Shown here one piece after another: positions 27,888-36,257 of a stretch of DNA of 64,000 nt. The notes under the pieces are model-generated. The model made no database searches and was not told the DNA's origin. It saw only the letters and a list, made by a program, of their open reading frames with translations. Each line of letters begins with the position of its first letter. Positions within the stretch are counted from its first letter, which is position 1. A program made the position numbers and the translations under genes. Source of the DNA: Undibacterium paludis (GTDB lineage: Bacteria; Pseudomonadota; Gammaproteobacteria; Burkholderiales; Burkholderiaceae_D); contig NZ_JAKZHX010000003.1 of NCBI RefSeq assembly GCF_022568815.1, forward strand, positions 62,001 through 126,000. The letters run 5' to 3'.

Positions 27888-30146
27888 TCAACTCAATTTC
27901 AAGGGCAAACTACGCAAGCGCCTACCCGTCAAGGCAAACACGGCATTGGCGACCGCCGGCGCCAACGGCGGCACCCCGGGTTCACCTATGCCTTGAGGCG
28001 GCTCGGCGCTCTTGATGATGACAGTTTCCACTTCCGGCGCCTCATTGAAGCGCAGTACCTGATAGTCATTAAAATTACTCTGGACTACCTTGCCATCCTT
28101 AATGCTGATTTCACCATACAAGGCAGCGCTGAGGGCAAACACCACCGCTGATTCCATCTGCTGGGCAATGATATTGGGATTGACTGCCATACCACAGTCA
28201 ACAACGCAGATCACTTTATGCACCCTGATCTGACCATCCTGTATCGATACCTCGGCGACTTGCCCAACTATGCTGCCAAACGACTCATGCAAAGCCAGGC
28301 CTTGCGCCCTCCCTTCACCTGCCTTAGTCATTTTGCCGGCCAGGGCGTCCAGCACAGCCAGATGACGCGGATGCCTGCTTAATAATTGGCGGCGAAAAGC
28401 AAAGCCATCCTGGTTTGCCGCATGCGCCAGTTCATCGATGAAGCATTCCTTGAAAAAGGCATTGTGTGAATGCCCGACAGAGCGCCAAAAACCAATAGGC
28501 ACGGGACTGGGTACGATCACATGGGCAATACGCTGGTGCGGCACTTCATAGGGCATATCAAATTCACCCTCGGCCGTGGTCTTGTCCGGTCCCATGCCGG
28601 CAAAACCAAAAGCCCGCTGCAAGAACTGATGGGCAATGGCGCCAGAGGCTGACTTGTTATCATAAGCAAGCAATTTGCCCGCACTATCAAGACCAGCCTT
28701 GAAGCGTGCCAATGCAGCGGGCCGGTACATGTCGTGGCTCATGTCTTCTTCACGACTCCAGATCAGCTTGACGGGTGCGCCTTTGGTATCCATCGCGATA
28801 CGCACTGCCTGCGCAACCATATCTGCCTCCAGCCTGCGGCCAAAACCACCGCCGAGAAATGCCATATGCAGATTGACGTCTTCCGGTTTGACTTTGGCTA
28901 TCTTGGCTGCCAGATCAACGCAGATACCTGGCACTTGCGTAGAAACCCAGATATTGACCTTGCCGTCCCTGACCTGCGCAGTACAGTTGATGGGTTCCAT
29001 CGCGGCATGGGCCAGAAAGGGTGCACGATATTCAGCCTCAATGGTTTTTGCGATGGTTTTTCCGCTCAGGGTTTCTTGCACGTCCCCCGTCTTGTAATAG
29101 ACATGACCAGGTTCAGTATCAAGTTTATTGGCAAAATCCTTGAAGATGGCTTCGGTTGATAGCCCTGCATTTGCACCAGCGTCCCAATTGACGGGCAAGG
29201 CCGCCAGGGCCTGTTTTGCCTGCCAATAGGACCTGGCGACAACGGCAACACCAGACACTGCATTTGGCATGGAAAAATCCACAACCTGGGTCACGCCTGG
29301 CATGCCTAGCACTTTGCCTGCATCGAATTGTTTTACCATGCCGCCTATAGTCGTGCTTTGCTGCAAGGCTGCATACAACATGCCTTCAGGCTTGGCGTCT
29401 ATGCCGAACCGGGCACTGCCATCGCTCTTGGCAAGAGCATCAGTACGCGCCAGTGGTTTGCCTATAAGCCTGAATTCTTCAGGACGTTTCAGGTGAATTT
29501 CAGCCGGCTGTGCAAGTACTGCATTTGCTGCGAGTTCGCCGTAGCCGGCGCGCTTGCCGGAAGTATGTGTGACAAATCCATCCTGCGTTTTGCATTCGTC
29601 AACAGCGACATTCCATTTTTTTGCCGCCGCAACCAGCAGCATGGCCCTGGCGGTAGCACCCGCCTCGCGCAAGGGCTGCCATGCATCCTTGACGCTGCTG
29701 GAACCACCGGTCATCTGTATTCCCAGTTCGCGGGCAAACTTGAGCGTCATCCAGTGTGCGACTCGCTTCAGGCTACCCGTATCGTCGGGGTGAAAAGGCA
29801 AGCCATCGGCCAGGGCAGCCAGGTTGCCGTAGATCTTGTCGCCATGGACATGCACGGACTTCACCATGCTCATGGGCACATCCAGCTCTTCGGCAACCAG
29901 CATTTGCAAAGCCGTATGTATGCCCTGCCCCATCTCGCTCCTGTGCATGGCAACGGTGACCATGCCATCTTGTGCAATCGCAATCCAGCCGTTCAAGGCA
30001 ACCTCGCCGTCGTGCACAGGAAGTGGCTGACTGGCATTCAGGCGTTGCCGTGGCGGCAGCATACCCCAGCCAACCAGTAAAGCACCTGCCACACCCAGTC
30101 CGCCAAGAACGAAGTGGCGGCGGGACTTTTTTTGAGGTTCAGACAT
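27888..30146 (-). CDS. Molybdenum hydroxylase large subunit (isoquinoline 1-oxidoreductase beta-like, xanthine oxidase family)
   Basis: Molybdopterin-binding subunit of a xanthine-oxidase-family enzyme that hydroxylates N-heterocycles or oxidises aldehydes. A Tat signal (RRHFVLGGLGVAGALLVGWG) predicts export folded to the periplasm. Molybdopterin motifs include GGGFGRRLEADMVAQA, and the catalytic-Glu segment QGIGEPGVPPLAPAVANAVF lies near the C-terminus. Length (752) matches IorB-type subunits. The usual [2Fe-2S] small subunit is not adjacent on either side, so the gene is an orphan here. A truncated IS110 element lies just upstream. Confidence 0.88.
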   Translation of the reverse strand: MSEPQKKSRRHFVLGGLGVAGALLVGWGMLPPRQRLNASQPLPVHDGEVALNGWIAIAQDGMVTVAMHRSEMGQGIHTALQMLVAEELDVPMSMVKSVHVHGDKIYGNLAALADGLPFHPDDTGSLKRVAHWMTLKFARELGIQMTGGSSSVKDAWQPLREAGATARAMLLVAAAKKWNVAVDECKTQDGFVTHTSGKRAGYGELAANAVLAQPAEIHLKRPEEFRLIGKPLARTDALAKSDGSARFGIDAKPEGMLYAALQQSTTIGGMVKQFDAGKVLGMPGVTQVVDFSMPNAVSGVAVVARSYWQAKQALAALPVNWDAGANAGLSTEAIFKDFANKLDTEPGHVYYKTGDVQETLSGKTIAKTIEAEYRAPFLAHAAMEPINCTAQVRDGKVNIWVSTQVPGICVDLAAKIAKVKPEDVNLHMAFLGGGFGRRLEADMVAQAVRIAMDTKGAPVKLIWSREEDMSHDMYRPAALARFKAGLDSAGKLLAYDNKSASGAIAHQFLQRAFGFAGMGPDKTTAEGEFDMPYEVPHQRIAHVIVPSPVPIGFWRSVGHSHNAFFKECFIDELAHAANQDGFAFRRQLLSRHPRHLAVLDALAGKMTKAGEGRAQGLALHESFGSIVGQVAEVSIQDGQIRVHKVICVVDCGMAVNPNIIAQQMESAVVFALSAALYGEISIKDGKVVQSNFNDYQVLRFNEAPEVETVIIKSAEPPQGIGEPGVPPLAPAVANAVFALTGRRLRSLPLKLS

Positions 30147-30316
30147 ATTTGGTCTCCGGTCTGTTTTATTTTCTCTTATGGTTTTTACTGCACATGCTCA
30201 ATTTGCCTTTTTGATTCCAGACATCCAGACATCGTGTATTGAACCTGCCAAACATCAAGTGACACGGGTCAAGCTTGAGGTTCAGTAGAACCCCAGGTGC
30301 AGAGCCTAAATTGAAG
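30147..30316. other. Noncoding stretch upstream of the IS110 remnant, with a small hairpin and a tandem octamer
   Basis: Between the molybdenum hydroxylase start and the transposase fragment no gene is seen. The stretch has a tandem CCAGACAT pair around 30220-30236 and a hairpin GGTTC-AGTA-GAACC at 30279-30292. In the IS110 family the noncoding end next to the transposase start can encode the bridge RNA. Whether this is such a remnant is inference only. The stretch should also hold the promoter of the hydroxylase gene. Confidence 0.35.
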
Positions 30317-30455
30317 ATGCAGGTAATGAAACAGTTTAGCAAATATGTTGGTCTGGATGTGCACAAAGCAACGGTAGCCGTTTCAGTAGCGCGGGCCGGT
30401 GGTGAGGTACGCTACGTGAGAGAGATCGCCAATACGGCAGATGTGCTCAAAAAAA
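30317..30455 (+). pseudogene. IS110-family transposase, N-terminal fragment
   Basis: About 45 residues of an IS110-type DEDD recombinase N-terminus. FSKYVGLDVHKATVAVSVAR contains the first catalytic Asp (GLD), followed by VRYVREIANTADVLKK. Similarity stops after LKK. The frame continues with unrelated residues to a stop at 30526, against over 300 residues in an intact transposase. The remaining RuvC-like and serine-containing C-terminal domains are absent, so it cannot be active. It marks an old insertion or deletion between the hydroxylase gene and the hydrolase-like gene. Confidence 0.82.
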
Positions 30456-30489
30456 CTGATCCGCCGGATTTCCTTGATCATGGTCTTTA

Positions 30490-30735
30490 TCAAGCGACGC
30501 AAGATAAGCGCCTGAGGTGGAGTTGATGAAACAAGTGGCCCCGCTCGCGGTTGCCTGCCACCATCTTTGCTTGCACGTCGGGGGCAAGTTCGGCCAGCCT
30601 GGCAAAAACCCAGTGTTGCACCGCGGGCCAATGCACCGCCAGGCTCCTGAATACGGACGGCCCGGCACGGTGGCGCAATAGCTGCACGCCCGGAAACGCT
30701 GTCGGCGCCAGCCGTTGAAAATGTGCAGCCTCCAT
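30490..30735 (-). CDS. Uncharacterised 81-codon ORF, possibly a truncated gene
   Basis: This frame begins with an ATG only two bases after the stop of the metal-dependent-hydrolase-like gene, so it may be co-translated. The predicted 81 residues (LAPTAFPGVQLLRHRAGPSV and VFARLAELAPDVQAKMVAGN within) look protein-like, with Ala/Leu-rich helices, but I do not recognise a family. It ends near the IS110 fragment, which suggests that a longer gene was cut by the same rearrangement. Other frames here also stay open, so coding status is uncertain. Confidence 0.35.
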   Translation of the reverse strand: MEAAHFQRLAPTAFPGVQLLRHRAGPSVFRSLAVHWPAVQHWVFARLAELAPDVQAKMVAGNRERGHLFHQLHLRRLSCVA

Positions 30736-30737
30736 CG

Positions 30738-31484
30738 TCAGCTTTTAATCATGACGACATGGCGCAGGCCAGCGCCAGCCATACGCAACAAACTGGGGAT
30801 GGCACGTATGGTGAAAGAGACTGCCTGCAAGCTCACGCGTACCATGCCGACACGTTGGGCGCGTATGTCAGTCCACAGCAAGCTTGCCAGCGCAAAGGTG
30901 ATATCCGTAAAAAGATAACATGCAGCCACCAGAAATATCAACGCACATCGGCGCTTCCCTATCTTCATCGCATCCGCCACGTCTTGCACGACGTAGCGAT
31001 GTTCGATCTCTTCCTGGCAATGCCATTGCCACAGCCGGGTCTGTTGCGTGTCATTCTGCCCCAGCCATACATTGTGTGGCCGCAATACCTGTTCTGCCAG
31101 CAGCACAGTCAACTGTTCGAACGCGGCAGCAAAAGCGATGCGGGTCGGCAGTGTCCACACGGCCATTTGCTGCATGGCTGATTCAATACGCTGCTCCAGC
31201 CGTTGCGCTGGTGCATGGGTAGCCATTCTTTCGTTATACAGACGATGCGCGCGCGAATGGGTTTGTTCTTCCCTGACCAGGCGCTGTACTTCGTATTGCA
31301 ACTGTGGTGTGCAAGAGCTGTGCGAGTTTGTGTTGAGCCAGTCGTTAACAGCCGTCACGACAAAATGCTCACCACAGGGAAGCAAGAGCGAAATGGCGTC
31401 GAACAGTCGCGAACGGAATGCGTCACCGTCATTCCACCACAGCGTGTGCAGCCCGGTTGCTGCCGGGTTTGAGGATGTGTTCAT
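30738..31484 (-). CDS. Predicted metal-dependent hydrolase (PF10118-like)
   Basis: Four-helix, ferritin-like predicted metal-dependent hydrolase family of unknown substrate. The likely metal ligands are in VREEQTHSRAHRLYNERM and in WHCQEEIEHRYVVQDVADAM (ExxH-type pairs). C-terminal helices are hydrophobic (ALIFLVAACYLFTDITFALA), suggesting membrane association. The start is set at ATG 31484 (MNTSSNPAATG), with AAGGAT upstream. An extension to 31601 runs into the neighbouring gene and is unlikely. It is the second gene of a small unit after an acetyltransferase-like gene. Confidence 0.75.
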   Translation of the reverse strand: MNTSSNPAATGLHTLWWNDGDAFRSRLFDAISLLLPCGEHFVVTAVNDWLNTNSHSSCTPQLQYEVQRLVREEQTHSRAHRLYNERMATHAPAQRLEQRIESAMQQMAVWTLPTRIAFAAAFEQLTVLLAEQVLRPHNVWLGQNDTQQTRLWQWHCQEEIEHRYVVQDVADAMKIGKRRCALIFLVAACYLFTDITFALASLLWTDIRAQRVGMVRVSLQAVSFTIRAIPSLLRMAGAGLRHVVMIKS

Positions 31485-31584
31485 GGCACGATATCCTTGA
31501 TCAGACGTACATGTGCAAAAGCCCATTGCAGCGCATTGCAGTGATGTGGTGCAGTCTGGATTTTTATCTGATTTTTTTGCCTCA

Positions 31585-32352
31585 TTACGACACCTTTTCA
31601 CCGGTTGGTGTGTCTTTCAAGCCGGGGCGTGGCTTCATATATTCTGCATATGTATCTTCGACATACTCGACACAATGGAGTATTACCTTCAGGATCTTGA
31701 ATGGCAGACGCTGCCATACCAGCCACAGTTGTGACAGCGGCACAGTTCCCTGGATTAATACCCCATGATCAAGCGAGGCATCATGGGGAAAATAATCCGG
31801 CAACACGGCAACGATGCGGGTAAAACCTTTGCCATAGTAGTAGCGCAATTGTGGATCAAACGGCAGCTTGCCACCGCGTGCTTGTGAATGTGCATAGGTA
31901 TTGGCATCAAGCGAGGGATTATTTTCCAGTGCGCGTTTAAAACCAGGAATCGGTGAGCCAAGATAAATCTGACGCCATCCATTCTTCAATGCATGTGGCC
32001 AGAAAAAAGAAAACAGCGCTGCCACTGCACGTGGCTCCACACTCGTCAGGCTGATGCCGAACAGACTGCTGGTCTTCCTTTCTGTGCTATCGTGTGCTGC
32101 CTCGACACAATCTTCCCAGCGACGTGCGTGCGCGACTTCTTCCGGTGAAATTGGCCGCATGAACAGTGAAGCAAGCGCTTTGCCGGTATGAGAACAAAAA
32201 GCCCCCAGACATAATTTGGGATAATCAAGCAAGCGCTTACGCAGCTTATCAGCACTGGCAGCCTGGTTTGATGTCCATTGCCTGGATTCAAGTTCCAGCA
32301 GCGTAGATATGTCGTCGATGGTAAGGAAGCGAGGCACAATCGTTAATGACAT
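31585..32352 (-). CDS. GNAT-like acyltransferase family protein
   Basis: A 255-residue protein with features of an N-acyltransferase fold. It has an N-terminal ligand-binding strand and helix (PRFLTIDDISTLLELESRQW) and a central beta-strand with LGAFCSHTGKALASLFMRPI. FFWPHALKNGWRQIYLGSPI, followed by a YYGKGFTRIVAVLPDYFP segment, resembles the end of GNAT domains. No catalytic residue can be assigned. It lies 100 bases upstream of the PF10118-like gene in the same direction, so the two may act together. The substrate is unknown. Confidence 0.55.
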   Translation of the reverse strand: MSLTIVPRFLTIDDISTLLELESRQWTSNQAASADKLRKRLLDYPKLCLGAFCSHTGKALASLFMRPISPEEVAHARRWEDCVEAAHDSTERKTSSLFGISLTSVEPRAVAALFSFFWPHALKNGWRQIYLGSPIPGFKRALENNPSLDANTYAHSQARGGKLPFDPQLRYYYGKGFTRIVAVLPDYFPHDASLDHGVLIQGTVPLSQLWLVWQRLPFKILKVILHCVEYVEDTYAEYMKPRPGLKDTPTGEKVS

Positions 32353-33142
32353 AAAAGTGGATGACTAAAGTAACGAAAATGCCGAGTATAGGATCGGGTC
32401 GTGACCTCTCAATGACAAGTTTTATTTACATAGTATATATAAAATATATCGATAATATTACTATCTTGCTGAGAAGTTCATTTACACATCATATTCACTG
32501 GAGGCGGTGCACCCAACACACTATCCGTCAAAGTCCCAACAGTGTTCGCAAACATAGCCAGCAATACGCGGATTCTCTTCCATTCGACAAGTGCTGTATC
32601 CATACCGGTTCTCACCATAAGGAACATAGATAGAGATACGCACACAAAATCCCATCCCCAGCAATCGTTCACACAACGACTCGCCCCAAGCAGCATTTGA
32701 AATTCAAACTGTGTCGACGCGATGCGATGCGGCGTTGATAGCGCTTCTGTCGCGCCACATGTTCTTCATGAGATGGGATTGATCTTCTGCATAGTTCACG
32801 AATATGAACCAGGGCATCTGCCAGCTTGTTGCCGGAGATATAGCGACGAGAGATTTTTGTACCAGGGCGCGAGGAAACAAGGGGATAGCATGCGCCATCA
32901 TCAACCGTCGGCATGCTGTCCGTTCTGCTACCAATACGCTGCAAGAAACAAAGAATTTTATCGACGGACTTGGCAGATCCCACACATATCAGTGGCCTGT
33001 AACAGTGAAAATCAGGATGTTTATGTATCCGCCGACCATGGCGGCGTCGCCAATACTCTCGATAGCCCCACTATCACTGCGCTTTGCTTCTTACCCTGGT
33101 CGCCGGGCACATGCCTTTCACTCTCGCCACTCTTATCGTCTA
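32353..33142. other. About 790 bases without a convincing gene
   Basis: Between the acetyltransferase-like gene and the DUF1289 gene, several overlapping frames are open on both strands. None has a recognisable domain, signal peptide or ribosome-binding site, and their residue usage (many Cys, Arg, His) is typical of noncoding frames. The first 130 bases are strongly AT-rich (for example TATATATAAAATATATCGAT around 32433-32452). The rest has the average composition of the window. It may be decayed coding sequence left by the rearrangement that produced the IS110 remnant. Confidence 0.6.
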
Positions 33143-33337
33143 CTAGTTGTTCCGTCTGGGGTATCCCTCAGACAAAATGCGGGTCCAGACTACTTCTTTT
33201 TGCTCATCTGTCATGAATACCCACTCTGCTACTTCGGCAACAGTACGGCCACAACCACGACATACATCATCAAATGTTGTTGAGCAAACAGCAACACAAG
33301 GTGTGTCAGGTCTTTCTTTATTTTCCATTTTCATCAT
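33143..33337 (-). CDS. DUF1289 domain protein (small Cys-rich, Fe-S or zinc)
   Basis: A 64-residue protein with the DUF1289 pattern TPCVAVCSTTFDDVCRGCGR followed by TVAEVAEWVFMTDEQKEVVW. Four cysteines (CxxxC ... CxxC) probably hold a metal. Function is not established for the family. Length fits. Two consecutive ATG codons are possible starts. The gene points away from elbB. Confidence 0.85.
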   Translation of the reverse strand: MMKMENKERPDTPCVAVCSTTFDDVCRGCGRTVAEVAEWVFMTDEQKEVVWTRILSEGYPRRNN

Positions 33338-33584
33338 TATCGTCCGGTCCTGTGCTTTGATTCATTTTCATAAAATGAGCCTAAGCTTACTGCAAGACTG
33401 TTCCCACACAAATAATACGGCCGTTCGTCTTTTGGGCTTCCATAGTAAATGGTTTTTCAGCAATTGCGCTCGACTATCCATTCTATTTTCTGAAAACCGG
33501 TCAGGTTTATTGACACATATGCGCCATTAGCAGGAAAATTACTCGCTTTCCTGTCCCTTCCAACACAAATCGCAAAGGCACATC

Positions 33585-34235
33585 ATGAAAGTAGCCATCG
33601 TCCTGTCGGGTTGCGGCGTCTATGACGGCGCTGAAATCCATGAAAGCGTACTGACCATGCTGTCTCTGGTCAAAGCAGGTGCAGAACCAGAATTCCTTGC
33701 CCCGAATATTGCGCAGGCACATGTCATCAATCATCTGAGCGGTCAGGTCGCCCAAGGTGAAAGCCGCAATGTCCTGGTTGAGTCTGCCCGCATAGCACGC
33801 GGCAAGATCAAGGATATTGCCGCGGCCAACGCAGCTGACTATGCTGCAGTGTTTTTTCCAGGTGGTTTTGGCGCCGCCAAGAACCTGTCCGACTTTGCCT
33901 TCAAGGGGGTCGATTGCCAGATACAGCCGGATGTCTTGCGTTTTGCCAAAGCCATTGCGCAGGCTGGCAAACCGGCCTGTTATATCTGCATCGCACCGGC
34001 CATGATCCCGCAAGTGTACGGTCCGGGCGCTTCGGTGACCATAGGCACGGACGCTGATACGGCCGCAGCAGTCAGCGCCATGGGCGGACAGCATGTGAAT
34101 TGTCCGGTGAAAGAATTTGTCATTGACAAACAAAGAAAAGTTGTCAGCACACCGGCCTATATGCTGGCTGAAAACATTGCCGAAGCCGCCATTGGCATTG
34201 AGGCCGCAGTCAATGCTACATTGGCGCTGATCTGA
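33585..34235 (+). CDS. elbB: ElbB, isoprenoid biosynthesis glyoxalase (DJ-1/PfpI superfamily)
   Basis: Cytosolic DJ-1/PfpI-fold protein with reported glyoxalase activity. The N-terminus MKVAIVLSGCGVYDGAEIHE, the central YAAVFFPGGFGAAKNLSDFA and the nucleophile-elbow-like KPACYICIAPAMIPQVYG are characteristic. Length is 216 residues, as in E. coli ElbB. It lies 39 bases upstream of the MarC gene in the same direction. Confidence 0.92.
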   Translation: MKVAIVLSGCGVYDGAEIHESVLTMLSLVKAGAEPEFLAPNIAQAHVINHLSGQVAQGESRNVLVESARIARGKIKDIAAANAADYAAVFFPGGFGAAKNLSDFAFKGVDCQIQPDVLRFAKAIAQAGKPACYICIAPAMIPQVYGPGASVTIGTDADTAAAVSAMGGQHVNCPVKEFVIDKQRKVVSTPAYMLAENIAEAAIGIEAAVNATLALI

Positions 34236-34274
34236 TCAGGCCAGAGATATTCATTACATCAAAACAAGGCCTGC

Positions 34275-34877
34275 ATGACGCAAGATTTTTTTCAATCCCT
34301 GATTTTACTGATATTGGTGACAGATCCGTTCGGCAACGTCCCCATCTTTGTCAGTGCCTTGTCCCACGTGGCGCCTGAACGGCGCTGGCGTGTTGTGGTA
34401 CGTGAATGTGCGATTGCCTTTGGCCTGCTTTTGCTATTCATGTTTTTTGGCAAGCACTTTCTGATCGCCCTGCAATTGACCGAAGTGTCTCTGCGCATAG
34501 GCGGCGGGGTAATCCTCTTCCTGATCGCCCTGCGCATGGTATTCCCTCAGGAGGGAGGTATCTTTGGCGATGTCGAAGACGGGCATGAACCTTTTATTGT
34601 CCCGCTGGCGATCCCTGCCCTGGCGGGTCCTTCTGCATTGGCGACCGTCCTGCTGTTTTCTTCCGACAGCCGCCAGGACATGTTCATCCACCTGGCGGCA
34701 TTGACAGCGGTAGCAATAGTCTGGCTAGTGGTTTTGCTGGGCGCCGAACGCATGCAAAAAGTGTTGGGTGTGCGTGCCATGACAGCATTTGAACGCCTGA
34801 TGGGCCTGATACTGACAGCAATGTCGGTCGAAATGCTGCTGGCAGGTATCAGGGATTACCTGAAGACTTTGGGCTGA
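34275..34877 (+). CDS. MarC family integral membrane protein
   Basis: Six-helix inner-membrane protein of the MarC (UPF0056) family. The family signature LILVTDPFGNVPIFVSALSH is at the N-terminus, with a second half starting FIVPLAIPALAGPSALATVL. Length (200) is standard. Function is not known; an early link to multiple antibiotic resistance was not confirmed for E. coli MarC. It ends convergent with the microprotein and CoA-transferase unit. Confidence 0.9.
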   Translation: MTQDFFQSLILLILVTDPFGNVPIFVSALSHVAPERRWRVVVRECAIAFGLLLLFMFFGKHFLIALQLTEVSLRIGGGVILFLIALRMVFPQEGGIFGDVEDGHEPFIVPLAIPALAGPSALATVLLFSSDSRQDMFIHLAALTAVAIVWLVVLLGAERMQKVLGVRAMTAFERLMGLILTAMSVEMLLAGIRDYLKTLG

Positions 34878-34904
34878 ATCAGCCCGGCAACAGATTTAGT
34901 AACT

Positions 34905-34982
34905 TTAGTGGTTAAAGGTGAAATAACCGAGCAGGAACAGGGCCAGTGCGATTAGAAACTGCTTCAGGTTCTGGCGATTCAT
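34905..34982 (-). CDS. 25-residue single-span membrane microprotein
   Basis: Translation gives MNRQNLKQFLIALALFLLGY followed by FTFNH and TAA. A polar, positively charged start precedes one clean hydrophobic helix (about residues 9-23). GGGGTG lies 4 bases before the ATG. The ATG is only 8 bases after the TAG of the CoA-transferase gene, so the ribosome site sits right at that stop and translation may be coupled. The reading frame is too short for ordinary gene callers. No family is recognised. A chance frame cannot be excluded, but the ribosome site plus helix make it a good candidate. Confidence 0.6.
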   Translation of the reverse strand: MNRQNLKQFLIALALFLLGYFTFNH

Positions 34983-34990
34983 TTTCACCC

Positions 34991-36238
34991 CTATATCACT
35001 TTATCTGCGATCATTTGTACAATCTCTGCCTCACTATAGCCCAGATTGCGCAAAACCTCATCATTGTGTTGACCAAGCCGCGGCCCCAGCCATTGCGTTT
35101 GCCCCGGTGTTGCAGACATTTTGGGTGTGATCGCCGGCAACTTGACCGGCGAACCATCTTCGAAAGCATGCTGCTCAAACATCTGGCGCGCCAAAAATTG
35201 CGGGTCGGTCATCATGTCGCGCACGGAGTATATCTTGCCGACCGGGACATCGGCAGCCTTCAATACCTGCAAGGCACTGTCAATATCACGGCCTGAGCAC
35301 CAGGACTGGATTGCCGCGTCAATTTCTGCCGTACGCGGCACCCTGCCGTCATTGCGCACCAGGCCCGGGTCCTGCGCCAGATCATCCCTGTCTATGGCTT
35401 TCATCAGCCGATGGAAAATCGCATCGCCATTACCGGCAATGACAATGTTCTCGCCCTCTGCTGTCGTGTAAGTATTCGACGGCACGATACCGGGCAAGGC
35501 GCCGCCTGTACGCTCACGCACTACGCCGGCATGATCAAATTCCGGCACCAGTGATTCCATCAAGTTGAAGACCGATTCATACAGAGCCACATCAACCATC
35601 TGTCCCTGACCAGCCACACAACCCTCGCCCTGCTTGCCATTCCAGCGACCGCCTGTCACATCACGGTGGCGCAAGGCCATCATGGCGCCGATGACACCAT
35701 GCAAGGCAGCAACAGAATCACCGATGGAAATACCTACGCGCACAGGCGGCCGGTCGGCATGGCCAGAGACATAGCGCAAACCGCCCATTGATTCACCAAT
35801 CGCACCAAAGCCGGGCAAGTCTTTCATCGGCCCGGTCTGTCCATAACCCGACAGGCGCACCATGATAGTGGCCGGATTGATTGACTTCAAATCTTCAAAA
35901 CCCAGCTCCCATTTTTCCAGTACGCCGGGGCGGTAATTTTCTATGATGATGTCGGCTTCCTGGGCAAGGCGACGGGCTATCTCACGCGCCTGCGCCTGTT
36001 TCATATTGAGGGTAATGCTCTTCTTGTTACGCGCCTGCACGCTCCACCACAATGACGTACCATCTTTCAGCACCCGCCACTGGCGCAAGGGATCACCGCC
36101 ATCCGGGGCTTCCACTTTGATGACCTCTGCACCAAACTCGGCCAGCATACGTGAACAAAAAGGGCCGGCAATCAATGTGCCGAGTTCCAGGACCTTGATA
36201 CCCGCAAGCGGGCCATGTGCTTTTGCTGGTGGTTGCAT
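34991..36238 (-). CDS. CaiB/BaiF (class III) CoA-transferase family protein
   Basis: Transfers CoA between carboxylic acids with an aspartyl intermediate. Family features are GIKVLELGTLIAGPFCSRML at the N-terminus, EAPDGGDPLRQWRVL, ENYRPGVLEKWELGFEDLKS and the active-site Asp region VRVGISIGDSVAALHGVIGA. Length is 415 residues. Substrate cannot be read from sequence. It is downstream of the HD hydrolase gene with a 19-base gap and upstream of the microprotein. Confidence 0.9.
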   Translation of the reverse strand: MQPPAKAHGPLAGIKVLELGTLIAGPFCSRMLAEFGAEVIKVEAPDGGDPLRQWRVLKDGTSLWWSVQARNKKSITLNMKQAQAREIARRLAQEADIIIENYRPGVLEKWELGFEDLKSINPATIMVRLSGYGQTGPMKDLPGFGAIGESMGGLRYVSGHADRPPVRVGISIGDSVAALHGVIGAMMALRHRDVTGGRWNGKQGEGCVAGQGQMVDVALYESVFNLMESLVPEFDHAGVVRERTGGALPGIVPSNTYTTAEGENIVIAGNGDAIFHRLMKAIDRDDLAQDPGLVRNDGRVPRTAEIDAAIQSWCSGRDIDSALQVLKAADVPVGKIYSVRDMMTDPQFLARQMFEQHAFEDGSPVKLPAITPKMSATPGQTQWLGPRLGQHNDEVLRNLGYSEAEIVQMIADKVI

Positions 36239-36257
36239 AGTGAAAGAGAGAGAATAA

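Noticed and set aside
29328..30080. 250-codon open frame opposite the molybdenum hydroxylase gene
   Set aside because: Antisense to a gene with clear motifs, and with no protein family signal of its own.
32722..33283. Two overlapping plus-strand frames (165 and 160 codons) in the gene-poor stretch
   Set aside because: No domain, no ribosome site, a Cys/His-rich random look, and both run into the antisense of the DUF1289 gene.
34871..34885. GGGCT-GAATC-AGCCC hairpin at the MarC stop codon
   Set aside because: A 5-bp stem without a T-run on either side is too weak to call a terminator.
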